Below are positions 19,168-27,263 of a DNA stretch of 64,000 nucleotides, in pieces; position 1 is the stretch's first letter; each line of letters starts with the position of its first letter. The stretch comes from Pseudoalteromonas luteoviolacea H33-S. Its GTDB lineage: Bacteria > Pseudomonadota > Gammaproteobacteria > Enterobacterales > Alteromonadaceae. The DNA is taken from contig NZ_AUXY01000133.1 in assembly GCF_001625695.1 (NCBI RefSeq), positions 186,001 through 250,000 on the forward strand, in the 5' to 3' direction. Both the position numbers and the translations under genes were made by a program. The notes under the pieces are model-generated. The model saw only the letters and a program-made list of their open reading frames with translations. It ran no database searches and was not told where the DNA came from.

Positions 19168-19384
19168 TTTTAATCCTTAACGATACACCTGATTTTTAGC
19201 TCATATTATTGAATTTAAATGACGATTTTATTGCGCTGGAACAAAAGTTGTCATAATAGTTGAATTGAAGCTGATAACATCTACTGCATTCATTTGCTCA
19301 TTTGTATCGCTATTTAGGATAAGTCATTAGACATGTAAATAATTCTCGTTTAAAGTTCTGTGGATTATTAATGGGAACAATACA

Positions 19385-20626
19385 ATGAAACTAATGCCTT
19401 TGAGTGATCGTTCACTCAACTTTCTCGCCTTAGGTGAGGCAAATAATAATAATGCAAATTCATGTGACTTACTCATTTTAGATGGTCAATACGATATGGA
19501 AGTGTTGGCAACTAGTGTTGATCAAATTGCACGTACTCATCCAGTTTTGCAAAGTCGAATCGTGAGAAAAGGGCTTAAGTATTATTGGCAATATGACGCG
19601 TTACTGTATCCACCCAAATTATATTTAGATTGGAGTGACCGCTACAGTGATGTTGAGCAATGGCATAAGGCGCTTAGGCAATATGCCATTGACAACCCTA
19701 TTGATCCTTTCGCAGGCTCACCGTTGAAGTTTGTTTATATCCGCTTTAAACATCTTAGTGCAATGTTGTTTCTTTCCTCTCATGCAGCCTCTGACGCGCG
19801 AAGTGGTTATATCCTGTTTGAACAATTGCACTCCATCTTGAATAAGCAAACTTTTCCTGAGGAAGATAATAGCTTTTGTGAAGAGCATCTGATTTTTGAT
19901 AGAGTTAAATTAAATGCAATACTAAAGGCTGGTAAATACTTAGTGTCTGAGCTGTTCAAACCCAGCGCTAAAATTACGATTGAAGATTCTAGCAATTGGT
20001 CTGTAGATTATTATGATTTTGGCACTGCGGCTACAGAGTCTTTAGTGAGATGGGCTAGACAGCATCAAGTATCTGTTAATGTTGCGCTTAACTATGTACT
20101 TAATAAAGCATTAAATAAGGGCGAAAAGTACACTATTATTGAGACTATTTCGATTAGAGGGATAGCAAAGCAAGATCTCGCATCTTCGTATAACAATTTA
20201 ATTATGCCGTTCGGTTCAGAAGTCGGAGGCGATAGCTGTTGGGTTCAGGCGTACCAAGCGCGTCTACAGAATTTGAAACGTGAGGGATATAAGGTGCACC
20301 AAGCAGAGCAGCGCATACAATCTTACTCAATAAATTTGATGCCTAAGTTTGCGTTAAAACTACTCGTTAACTGTTACAAACACCTGTTTCTGAGAGGAAA
20401 TGTGATCTTATCTAATTTAGGAAGACTAGATTTTGATTTAAGTTATATTGGCGAGCATAAGATTGTAGATACCTACAATTTTAGCGTCCCTTTGCCGCCT
20501 GCTGGTTTAGCATTGGTTGTAAGCACTTATAAAGAAAAATTACGAATTTCTTTTGCTCATAGAAGTAAAAATATAGAGCCGATAATAAAAGCTATTAAAC
20601 ATGAACTGTCAGTACTAAATGAATAA
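19385..20626 (+). CDS. Condensation-domain-like acyltransferase
   Basis: A 413-residue protein of the CoA-dependent acyltransferase / NRPS condensation superfamily. The fold is suggested by the N-terminal PLSDRSLNFL start, the SSHAASDARSG segment that keeps the HxxxD core of the HHxxxDG active site, and a late ILSNLGRLDF segment as in stand-alone PapA- or wax-synthase-like enzymes. The second catalytic-type His is retained but the first His of HH is Ser. No carrier-protein or adenylation gene lies nearby, so its acyl donor is unknown. It stands alone, followed by a hairpin and the sigma-factor gene. Confidence 0.72.
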   Translation: MKLMPLSDRSLNFLALGEANNNNANSCDLLILDGQYDMEVLATSVDQIARTHPVLQSRIVRKGLKYYWQYDALLYPPKLYLDWSDRYSDVEQWHKALRQYAIDNPIDPFAGSPLKFVYIRFKHLSAMLFLSSHAASDARSGYILFEQLHSILNKQTFPEEDNSFCEEHLIFDRVKLNAILKAGKYLVSELFKPSAKITIEDSSNWSVDYYDFGTAATESLVRWARQHQVSVNVALNYVLNKALNKGEKYTIIETISIRGIAKQDLASSYNNLIMPFGSEVGGDSCWVQAYQARLQNLKREGYKVHQAEQRIQSYSINLMPKFALKLLVNCYKHLFLRGNVILSNLGRLDFDLSYIGEHKIVDTYNFSVPLPPAGLALVVSTYKEKLRISFAHRSKNIEPIIKAIKHELSVLNE

Positions 20627-20645
20627 GCATCAAATTCAATTATTC

Positions 20646-20671
20646 ATACCTTCTTACTTACGAGAAGGTAT
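20646..20671 (+). terminator. Hairpin after the acyltransferase gene
   Basis: A 9-bp perfect stem (20646-20654 with 20663-20671) without a long T run. Between it and the sigma-factor start lie about 230 AT-rich bases with no gene. Confidence 0.5.
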
Positions 20672-20905
20672 AGTGTTTAGTATTGCAAGTAATTTTCTTT
20701 TTTTGCATCTCTTAACTTAATCCTTCTTTGTTACTCAAATTTTAGGCTAAAAATGTACTTTGACTCTAAAAGCAAATAATTTATGGCAGCAGAATAGGGT
20801 TATACATTAAATAAACAATGGTTTATATATTGTATTAATTTTGTTTTCACATAAATGCTATGCGCGCGTCTTTCCTCCGATATAAATTTTTTTATTGGAG
20901 AAATG

Positions 20906-21484
20906 ATGTTACATACAGGGGAGTTAGTTGCAGCAAAACAAAGGCAACTAAAAGGACATAGTGAGTTTTGGACAATTTGGCTTGAAAACAAAGAAAAACT
21001 ATTAAGCTGTTGCCACCGTTGGCTAAGAAACGATAGTGATAAAGTTGAAGATGTACTTGCGCAAACTTGTGAAAAGGCATTTCGAGCATATAATCAAGCA
21101 AATTATACAATAGAAAATGAATTTGCTTGGTTATGCCGTATTGCTCACAATTTATGTATGGATGAACACCGTGCAAGAGCTAAACATCAAGATATAGTCA
21201 ATCACGTATCTGAGCTGCCGGATCACTTCTTTTTTGCAGATAACCAATCCACCTCTTTAGAAAGCGACCATTGGAATACCAGTTTATATGCGAAGTTAGT
21301 AAATGAAATCTCTATACTTCCTAGAGATTTACGTCTTGTGATGCAATATAAATTTCTCTATGAAATGGAGTACCCAGAAATTGCAAGTAGACTGCAATTA
21401 TCACTAGAGAATGTAAGGAAACGGGTACAGCTAGCAAGAAGGCAACTGACAAATTTAAAAGAAGAATATAAGCGGTATTGTTAA
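20906..21484 (+). CDS. ECF-type RNA polymerase sigma factor
   Basis: Directs RNA polymerase to a specific promoter set. Sigma region 2 is recognisable by EDVLAQTCEKAFRAYNQA and the -10 recognition helix FAWLCRIAHNLCMDEHRAR. Region 4 is recognisable by LPRDLRLVMQYKFLYEM followed by the helix-turn-helix EIASRLQLSLENVRKRVQ. The ATG at 20906 sits five bases after GGAG; earlier in-frame starts have no ribosome site. At about 193 residues it fits ECF factors. No anti-sigma gene is adjacent. Its place just upstream of the RfaH-like gene suggests that it controls the injection-system genes, but this is inference. Confidence 0.88.
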   Translation: MLHTGELVAAKQRQLKGHSEFWTIWLENKEKLLSCCHRWLRNDSDKVEDVLAQTCEKAFRAYNQANYTIENEFAWLCRIAHNLCMDEHRARAKHQDIVNHVSELPDHFFFADNQSTSLESDHWNTSLYAKLVNEISILPRDLRLVMQYKFLYEMEYPEIASRLQLSLENVRKRVQLARRQLTNLKEEYKRYC

Positions 21485-21627
21485 CACCTGATAAGGTTCA
21501 GCACATTGTACAAATATATTTTCCAGTAGTTTTATAAGAGTAATGATTTAAATCAATAAAATTATTTCACATATCTTTATGTATTACGTTTATTGCCTGC
21601 AAGGTTTTAAACATCAGCCCAACCTTG

Positions 21628-21662
21628 AAAGTGGTCTCAAAAATTGAGGCCACTTTTTTTGT
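21628..21662 (+). terminator. Strong terminator after the sigma-factor gene
   Basis: A 13-bp stem with one G-T pair (21628-21640 with 21644-21656), a 3-base loop and a T run. It separates the sigma factor from the RfaH-like gene. Confidence 0.85.
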
Positions 21663-21797
21663 TTCAATTAACTTAAATTTTCACAAACTATCTCGAGTTT
21701 CGTCAGTACGGTATTAAAACAGTAGTAAGCATTCTAAATTGTTTATTACTTAACTTTAAAACATAAACCTCTGAAAAGATCGCTCCATTATGTGGGC

Positions 21798-21815
21798 GAT
21801 GTGGCGGAGCGTATC
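21798..21815 (+). promoter_or_regulatory. ops-like element in front of the RfaH-like gene
   Basis: The 13-mer GATGTGGCGGAGC (21798-21810) followed by GTATC resembles the RfaH recruitment element ops (core GGCGGTAGCGT) lacking one T. The identical 13-mer recurs at 47728 before the sheath gene. Here GGAGCG also pairs with CGCTCC at 21781-21786 in a longer stem, which could help pause RNA polymerase. Confidence 0.6.
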
Positions 21816-21826
21816 TAGGATTTGAG

Positions 21827-22342
21827 ATGACAACAATAAGAAATTGGTACGTTGTTTACACTAAGCCGAATACCGAAAAGAAGTTTGCAGAACAAGTATC
21901 GAATATTAACTCTGGATGTGATGTATTTTTACCATTAAAAGTTGAAAAAAAACAGTGGAGTGATCGTGTTAAAACAATAAATACTCCTTTATTTAAATCA
22001 TATGTATTTGTTTACCTAGACGACTTTGAATATCACCATATCAAACGCTTAAATGGGTTTGTAGATTTTATAAAGTTTAATGGCAAAGCAAGTATTGTTA
22101 AGAGCGCTGAAATTGAAAAGATCAAAGCGGTTATTTCTTCGGGTTTTGAATGTGAAACAGTACCTAATAGGTTAGCTATTGGCAGTCAAGTAGAAATCAC
22201 AGTTGGAGCTTTAAAGGGTTACCAAGGTTACTTGGTAGAGCGCACCAACGACAGCGTATTTGTAATTGAAATAGCAGGTTTAGATCAAAGTTTGATGCTA
22301 TCGGTTCCAGCCGACCTGTTACAAGTTGTTGAGGCCAGATGA
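21827..22342 (+). CDS. RfaH/NusG-like transcription antiterminator
   Basis: A 171-residue NusG-family paralogue. The NGN domain starts NWYVVYTKPNTEKKFAEQV, and a KOW-type motif follows near residue 125 (GSQVEITVGALKGYQG). Specialised NusG paralogues such as RfaH bind RNA polymerase paused at an ops site and suppress termination in long operons. In the Serratia antifeeding prophage an RfaH-like protein (AnfA1) switches on the injection-system genes, so a similar role is likely here. The gene opens the plus-strand injection-system operon and overlaps the next small frame by ATGA. An ops-like site lies about 20 bases before its start, suggesting autoregulation. Confidence 0.9.
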   Translation: MTTIRNWYVVYTKPNTEKKFAEQVSNINSGCDVFLPLKVEKKQWSDRVKTINTPLFKSYVFVYLDDFEYHHIKRLNGFVDFIKFNGKASIVKSAEIEKIKAVISSGFECETVPNRLAIGSQVEITVGALKGYQGYLVERTNDSVFVIEIAGLDQSLMLSVPADLLQVVEAR

Positions 22343-22521
22343 TGGAACAACACTGTTTTTATAACCTAATGTGTACTTGCGTAATCTTGTTGGTTTACGT
22401 TGAAGCGTTAGTAATTAGTATTCAGATCAAAGTGCCTGTGCTAAAGGCACAGAGAAAGCAACTTTCAGTCAATTCTATGCAGCCTTTAGAGTTAAGCGTA
22501 CGGGGTTTAAATGTATGTTAG
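22339..22521 (+). CDS. Small hydrophobic peptide, coupled to its neighbours
   Basis: A 60-residue frame whose ATG overlaps the stop of the RfaH-like gene (ATGA) and whose end overlaps the start of the ATPase gene by seven bases. Residues about 9-28 (NLMCTCVILLVYVEALVIS) form one possible membrane helix. The tight overlap on both sides supports translation, though it may be only a translational-coupling device. I know no named family. Confidence is moderate because the frame is short. Confidence 0.55.
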   Translation: MMEQHCFYNLMCTCVILLVYVEALVISIQIKVPVLKAQRKQLSVNSMQPLELSVRGLNVC

Positions 22522-24455
22522 CACCCGATCAAGTGACATCACAACAATTTGAACTAGAAAAGCAGCTTGCTCGTTGTTTTTTTCAAATTGGAGCTGCACT
22601 GTCACAAGATGAAGAGAATATACAACTTTTGATGTCTCATTTTGATGATGCGTTAGAGCAGTTAATTTGCGCGGCTAAGTTTAAGTTTGTTGCACAGGTG
22701 TTTAGTCTTAAAAAATATGAAATGAGGCTAATTGCTCTTGTGTATATTCAAGAGCTTGAACCTGATATTTTGACACCTTTTATAGGATTGAGTTGGTATG
22801 AAAATGGCCCAACACTTAGCCTTGATAAGTTATTGTATTTGAGTCAATTGGGTAATAAAAGGGCGTTGCTATTTAATGGAAGCCTTCGCATGAAGGTGTT
22901 TGAATGGCAATTATTACAATATGGACCTTCGCAATCGCTGACTGAACGTGTTTCTATACACTCAGGGCTATTACATTATTTATTGACAGGTTCTTTAAGT
23001 CTTAAAGAAGAACACGTCGTTGCATTTGATAGTTGTGCTTCACAAGATACTATTTTTAGGTTTTGTATGGATGAGATGGAGGATGATTTATCTAGCAACC
23101 AAATTTTCCAGATTGATACTTATAATACAGATATTGCTCGCTGGTATTCGCAACAACTTGCCTTTCATGAACATGCTTTGTTTGGCTTTTTTCATGATGA
23201 GCGACTTCAGAAAATGGATTACACCTCATTTATCTGTTCATTAGTAGATGTCATCCTTAGTGCTGCAGGTAAGCACATATTCTTATTTGCTGATGATTTA
23301 AATTGTGTTTCTCCCTTGATTTTCGAAAAACTAGATCAGTTAGATCTTGGGGCAGCTAAGGTATCATTCGTGAGTCCATTGGCTAATCAGCCAAAAGAAG
23401 CGCAAGCGTTTTGTAAGAGGATTAAATTTAAAAAGCCTTCAGCTAAATCTCTTGAAGATACTTGGCAGATGTTATCGCCAGCACCAAATAAAGCGGAAGC
23501 CGCCTCAATTACGTCTCGTTACCCTGTTTCGATACATCGTATGTCAGTATTGGCAAGCACTGCTAAACAAAATATGCAAAGTGAGTCTAATTTTTGGGAC
23601 ATGCTTCAATCACTGTGTTTACGTGAACTAAGTAAAGGTCCTGAAGAGCTGGCAAAGCTGGCTGAACCTCGGTTTAAAATTTCGGATATGGTTTTGTCGC
23701 CACAAGTGTCGTTGCAGCTTGGTGAGTTGGTTGGTCGAATAGATAAAAAAGCGGATTTGCAATCCCAATTATCTCGTTTTATGCCAGGCTGTAAAGCACT
23801 TTTTTGGGGTAAGCCGGGTACGGGTAAATCAATGGCTGCGGAGGCCATTGCAGGGGAGCTTCAGCTGCCTTTGTATATCGTGAACTTAGCTAATATCGCG
23901 AGTAAATGGATAGGGGAGACGGAAAAGCACCTAGAAAAGCTTTTTGATCAAGCCCAAGATCACAATGCCGTTCTGATGTTTGACGAAGCCGATGCGATAT
24001 TTGCGAAAAGAAGTACTGTAGAGTCTAGCCAGGATAAAAATGCAAACACGGGCGTAAGTTATTTACTTCAAAAAATAGAACACTACAGCGGCCTTCTACT
24101 GTTAAGCACAAATCTTAAATCTAATTTGGATGATGCTTTTTTACGACGGTTCCACAATGTGATTGAGTTTACATTGCCAACGCCGGAACACCGAGAGCAG
24201 TTATGGCGTCGCGCTTTGTCAAAAAATGGCAATGATGTCCTCATGAATTCGATAACAAGTTTGGCACAAAGATTTGAATTAAGTGCTGCACAAATTTTCA
24301 ATATTACGGAGTCTGCGTTATTACAACGTTTGATGATAGATCATAGAGATATAGACCCTGAATCGCTCGCGAATGCGCTTAAAAGAGAGCTTTCAAAACA
24401 ACACGAAGGATTTATGGCACAGCATGAAATAAAAGCCTGGTTGCAAGGAAATTAA
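22515..24455 (+). CDS. Injection-system AAA+ ATPase (Afp15/Pvc15-like)
   Basis: The 646 residues have a long N-terminal region of unknown fold and a C-terminal AAA+ module. Walker A is GKPGTGKSMA (about residue 432), Walker B is LMFDEADAIF (about 488), sensor 1 is LLLSTNL and the Arg finger region is DDAFLRRFH. AAA+ proteins of this size directly upstream of an Afp16-like gene are a hallmark of extracellular contractile injection systems. There they are thought to help assembly or cargo loading in the producing cell. Only one base separates its stop from the next start. Confidence 0.92.
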   Translation: MLAPDQVTSQQFELEKQLARCFFQIGAALSQDEENIQLLMSHFDDALEQLICAAKFKFVAQVFSLKKYEMRLIALVYIQELEPDILTPFIGLSWYENGPTLSLDKLLYLSQLGNKRALLFNGSLRMKVFEWQLLQYGPSQSLTERVSIHSGLLHYLLTGSLSLKEEHVVAFDSCASQDTIFRFCMDEMEDDLSSNQIFQIDTYNTDIARWYSQQLAFHEHALFGFFHDERLQKMDYTSFICSLVDVILSAAGKHIFLFADDLNCVSPLIFEKLDQLDLGAAKVSFVSPLANQPKEAQAFCKRIKFKKPSAKSLEDTWQMLSPAPNKAEAASITSRYPVSIHRMSVLASTAKQNMQSESNFWDMLQSLCLRELSKGPEELAKLAEPRFKISDMVLSPQVSLQLGELVGRIDKKADLQSQLSRFMPGCKALFWGKPGTGKSMAAEAIAGELQLPLYIVNLANIASKWIGETEKHLEKLFDQAQDHNAVLMFDEADAIFAKRSTVESSQDKNANTGVSYLLQKIEHYSGLLLLSTNLKSNLDDAFLRRFHNVIEFTLPTPEHREQLWRRALSKNGNDVLMNSITSLAQRFELSAAQIFNITESALLQRLMIDHRDIDPESLANALKRELSKQHEGFMAQHEIKAWLQGN

Positions 24456-24456
24456 T

Positions 24457-25092
24457 ATGGATCCAAACATTATTTACAACACACAACAAGCGTTAAAAAC
24501 ATTCCTCACTGAGCGAATTTTGTCGGTGAGTAATGGAACTGGTACAGAGCTAGATAGTGAAATTGCGCTTAGTTTTGTTGCCCCGGATAAAACTTTTTAC
24601 GACAAACATGTCAGTGACGAGCCAACGGTTAGCTGTTACCTGATTGGGGTCGCTGAAGATATAACTCGTCGTCAAAGTGAGCCGCCAAGAAGTTATTTGA
24701 ACATTTCTCAGACCCATCGCATTCATCATAAAGAGCCAAGGTTTGTTTCGTTGACTTATATGCTGACTGTATGGAGTAAGGCTGAAGCAGGCAGTGCAGA
24801 GCTTGAACATATGGTACTTAGTTATTTGTTATGTGGACTAGGTGCTTATGACTTTTTACCTGAAGACATTCTGGCTAAGTATGGGGTAGAGGATAAGCCT
24901 TATGGGATCCGAACACAGTTATTTGGCAATGAGCATAGTGAAAAAGTAAGTGGTCATGTATGGCAAGCTTTGGGCTCGACACCTAAACCTACTTTGTTAC
25001 TTTCTTTGTCTGTACCTGTGCCAGTATTTACACCTGATGTATTGCCAGTTATCCAAGAAATTGAAACTAACATGGATAATAAATCAGCTTAG
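24457..25092 (+). CDS. Tail terminator (Afp16/Pvc16-like, DUF4255)
   Basis: Caps the end of the inner tube and sets its length. The 211-residue protein begins with a segment typical of Pvc16/DUF4255 proteins (a helix, then SFVAPDKTFY), contains SYLNISQTHRIHHKEPRF in the middle and has SLTYMLTVWSKAEAGSAELEHMVLSYLL, here cited in parts: SLTYMLTVWS and AELEHMVLSYLL. Such proteins are partners of Afp15-like ATPases, which matches the directly adjacent upstream gene. A hairpin follows before the fibre gene. Confidence 0.88.
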   Translation: MDPNIIYNTQQALKTFLTERILSVSNGTGTELDSEIALSFVAPDKTFYDKHVSDEPTVSCYLIGVAEDITRRQSEPPRSYLNISQTHRIHHKEPRFVSLTYMLTVWSKAEAGSAELEHMVLSYLLCGLGAYDFLPEDILAKYGVEDKPYGIRTQLFGNEHSEKVSGHVWQALGSTPKPTLLLSLSVPVPVFTPDVLPVIQEIETNMDNKSA

Positions 25093-25118
25093 AAGCATTT
25101 TTCCTCCACCAAATTTCG

Positions 25119-25151
25119 CTTGCTGCATCAACTCTCCCCCGATGTAGCAAG
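25119..25151 (+). terminator. Hairpin between tail terminator and fibre gene
   Basis: An 11-bp stem with one G-T pair (25119-25129 with 25141-25151) and an 11-base loop. The T run is weak. It may be an attenuator that the RfaH-like protein overrides. Confidence 0.45.
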
Positions 25152-25187
25152 ATTTCTCAATTTTAGACTAATCACCAAAGGTTAACT

Positions 25188-27248
25188 ATGAAACATTCAG
25201 AATTGAATACTGAACTGCGCGGATATTTTGAAAATGGCGACATACCAACTCAAATCGAATTTCGCAAACTGATCGATGCGGCAACGGATAATTCATCTAC
25301 ATTCAGCTTATTGGCACACCTGTTTGGTGTCACTGTTGATTGCGCGATAAGTGAGCCTGATCTCGATTTACAATCAGATTTGACGGCGAAATTAGCTGAG
25401 TACTCTCTGGTTCCTGGAGAGCAAGTTATTTTGCATGCGCAGCAAGATATTACAGAGAATGGTGTATACATATTTGAACTAGAGACAGTTGAAGGAGAGA
25501 AAATCGCCAAGCTGACCAAGCAGACGATTAATGAATTTGAAGGCATGCTAATTAAAGCGAATCGTTCTTTAGACGACAGTGCAAGTTATTATCATTATGT
25601 TATGGAAAGTAATACTGACCAAAATCTAGATTGGCATAAGGTTGAAAATTTTGATGTACCTGACTACTACTCAGAGCACATCCAAAACGCTCGCTTTCCA
25701 GCAGAAATTGATTTAACACAGCAAGGCAGCGTCGAAAACAGCAAATTGACGGCCAATTATTTAGTTGGTAATGGTGCAGCGATCACGGATTTAAATAATG
25801 CCAATTTGCCCGCTCAAATAGACCTCACGCAAATAGATAATAATTCAAGCCTTAAAGCCAAAGACATCATTGGAGATGGTCAGCAATTAACGGGGTTAGA
25901 TGCAGGTCATCTGCAATTTGGACAAGTTCCACCACAGCGTATCGACTTTGCACAAATGGGTGATATTGAGTCAGGCAGCAGCGTAAAAGTCCTGAACGCA
26001 GATCATGGGTATTGGCTTAATCAAAAAGTTGAGTCGCTGGGGATCTATACTTTAATACCAGATTTTATCACTTGTGCTGAAGTCAATACGCATATCGATA
26101 CTGCTTCACCATTGCTGATGCTCGATGGTGTATCATTGCAAGCGGGCGATCTTGTTTTGTTAACAGCCCAGCTAGAGCCAAGTGAAAATCGTATATGGCA
26201 AATTCAATCAGACAAAACACTGTCTTTACCATCGCCAGAGATTGCCTTAAGCCCAGGTGCCGCAGTAAAGATCAATGCAGGTACTGTACATCAGCATAAA
26301 GTTTTTGTTTTAGCCTCTCAGTTTGAAAATTTACAGGGGGATGTTGAAAACCAATGGCAGGCTTCAGCTCAAGTTACATTGGCGGGCGCCGGTCTCAAGG
26401 TCATTAATAATCAACACTCGGTAGATGTTGCTACACCAGCAGATATTGAAGCGGGTGTCACAGATAAGCTACTCGATGCTGCTCAATTCAAAGCGCAACA
26501 ATCTTCTGGATCAGATGCTTTAAAAGCAGATTACAACGCTAAAATCACCGTTCAAAAAGAGCGCATTGATAGCATTTTGGAAGCGAGTGATGCAGATGCA
26601 GATTCATTTAAAGAAATTGTTGATTTGATCAACTCAGTAGACACTGAGTCGGATCAAGCTTTTGCAAGCTATGTACTGAGTAATGATCAGAGAAGTGCCC
26701 AAATAGAAACCGATCTGGCTACAGAGTCGAGCACGAGGTCACAAGAGGTAGCATCACTTCAGACAGCTTTACAGCAAGAGGTGTCAGTTCGTACAGCAGA
26801 TTCGGCATCAAGATATACCAAGGCGGAGGCCGATCAACGCTTTCTAAAATCCGTCAATACCCAGCTTGTAGGCACAGTGGATATTACGCAGGCTAATTTT
26901 AACGGCAATATGGCTGTTTCAGGAGCAATCACCGCAACGGGTGATGTGACTGCTTTTTCTGATGCACGGCTAAAATCAAATATTAAACCCATCACAGAGG
27001 CGCTCGCAGCCGTAGGAAAGCTAGAGGGTGTTACATTCGAACGCGCTGATGGTCAGTCTGATAGGCGTTATACCGGGTTGATAGCGCAAAACGTAGAGCA
27101 AGCCTGTCCTGAAGCTGTATACGAGCAAGATGACTATAAATCTGTTGCCTATGGCAACTTAGTTGGCCTATTAGTTGAGGGTATTAAAGAACTAAATAAC
27201 AAGGTAATGAGTTTAGAAAATCAAGTTGCCAAACTTGAGTCTAAATAA
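25188..27248 (+). CDS. Tail-fibre protein with C-terminal S74 chaperone domain
   Basis: A 686-residue fibre in the position of an Afp13-like host-binding protein. The N-terminal ~35 residues (ELRGYFENGDIPTQIEFRKL) match the start of two other fibre proteins in the window and may be the baseplate anchor. The middle has a repeating pattern around IDLTQ (about residues 168, 204 and 245), two modules like NGVY segments, and a helical coiled stretch. The C-terminal ~100 residues are a peptidase S74 intramolecular chaperone of endosialidase-type fibres, with Ser591 and Lys596 in SDARLKSNI and a final coiled coil. In that family the domain helps trimer folding and is then cleaved off. Confidence 0.87.
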   Translation: MKHSELNTELRGYFENGDIPTQIEFRKLIDAATDNSSTFSLLAHLFGVTVDCAISEPDLDLQSDLTAKLAEYSLVPGEQVILHAQQDITENGVYIFELETVEGEKIAKLTKQTINEFEGMLIKANRSLDDSASYYHYVMESNTDQNLDWHKVENFDVPDYYSEHIQNARFPAEIDLTQQGSVENSKLTANYLVGNGAAITDLNNANLPAQIDLTQIDNNSSLKAKDIIGDGQQLTGLDAGHLQFGQVPPQRIDFAQMGDIESGSSVKVLNADHGYWLNQKVESLGIYTLIPDFITCAEVNTHIDTASPLLMLDGVSLQAGDLVLLTAQLEPSENRIWQIQSDKTLSLPSPEIALSPGAAVKINAGTVHQHKVFVLASQFENLQGDVENQWQASAQVTLAGAGLKVINNQHSVDVATPADIEAGVTDKLLDAAQFKAQQSSGSDALKADYNAKITVQKERIDSILEASDADADSFKEIVDLINSVDTESDQAFASYVLSNDQRSAQIETDLATESSTRSQEVASLQTALQQEVSVRTADSASRYTKAEADQRFLKSVNTQLVGTVDITQANFNGNMAVSGAITATGDVTAFSDARLKSNIKPITEALAAVGKLEGVTFERADGQSDRRYTGLIAQNVEQACPEAVYEQDDYKSVAYGNLVGLLVEGIKELNNKVMSLENQVAKLESK

Positions 27249-27263
27249 AGGGAGTGAAGGTGA

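Larger units (their letters stand above)
21485..21826 (+). other. Leader between sigma factor and RfaH-like gene
   Basis: This stretch of about 340 bases contains two adjacent stem-loops (21600-21606 with 21621-21627, and the terminator at 21628-21662), then an AT-rich promoter-like part, then the ops-like site. No gene is visible. The two stem-loops could be the end of the sigma transcript or of a small RNA. Confidence 0.5.
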
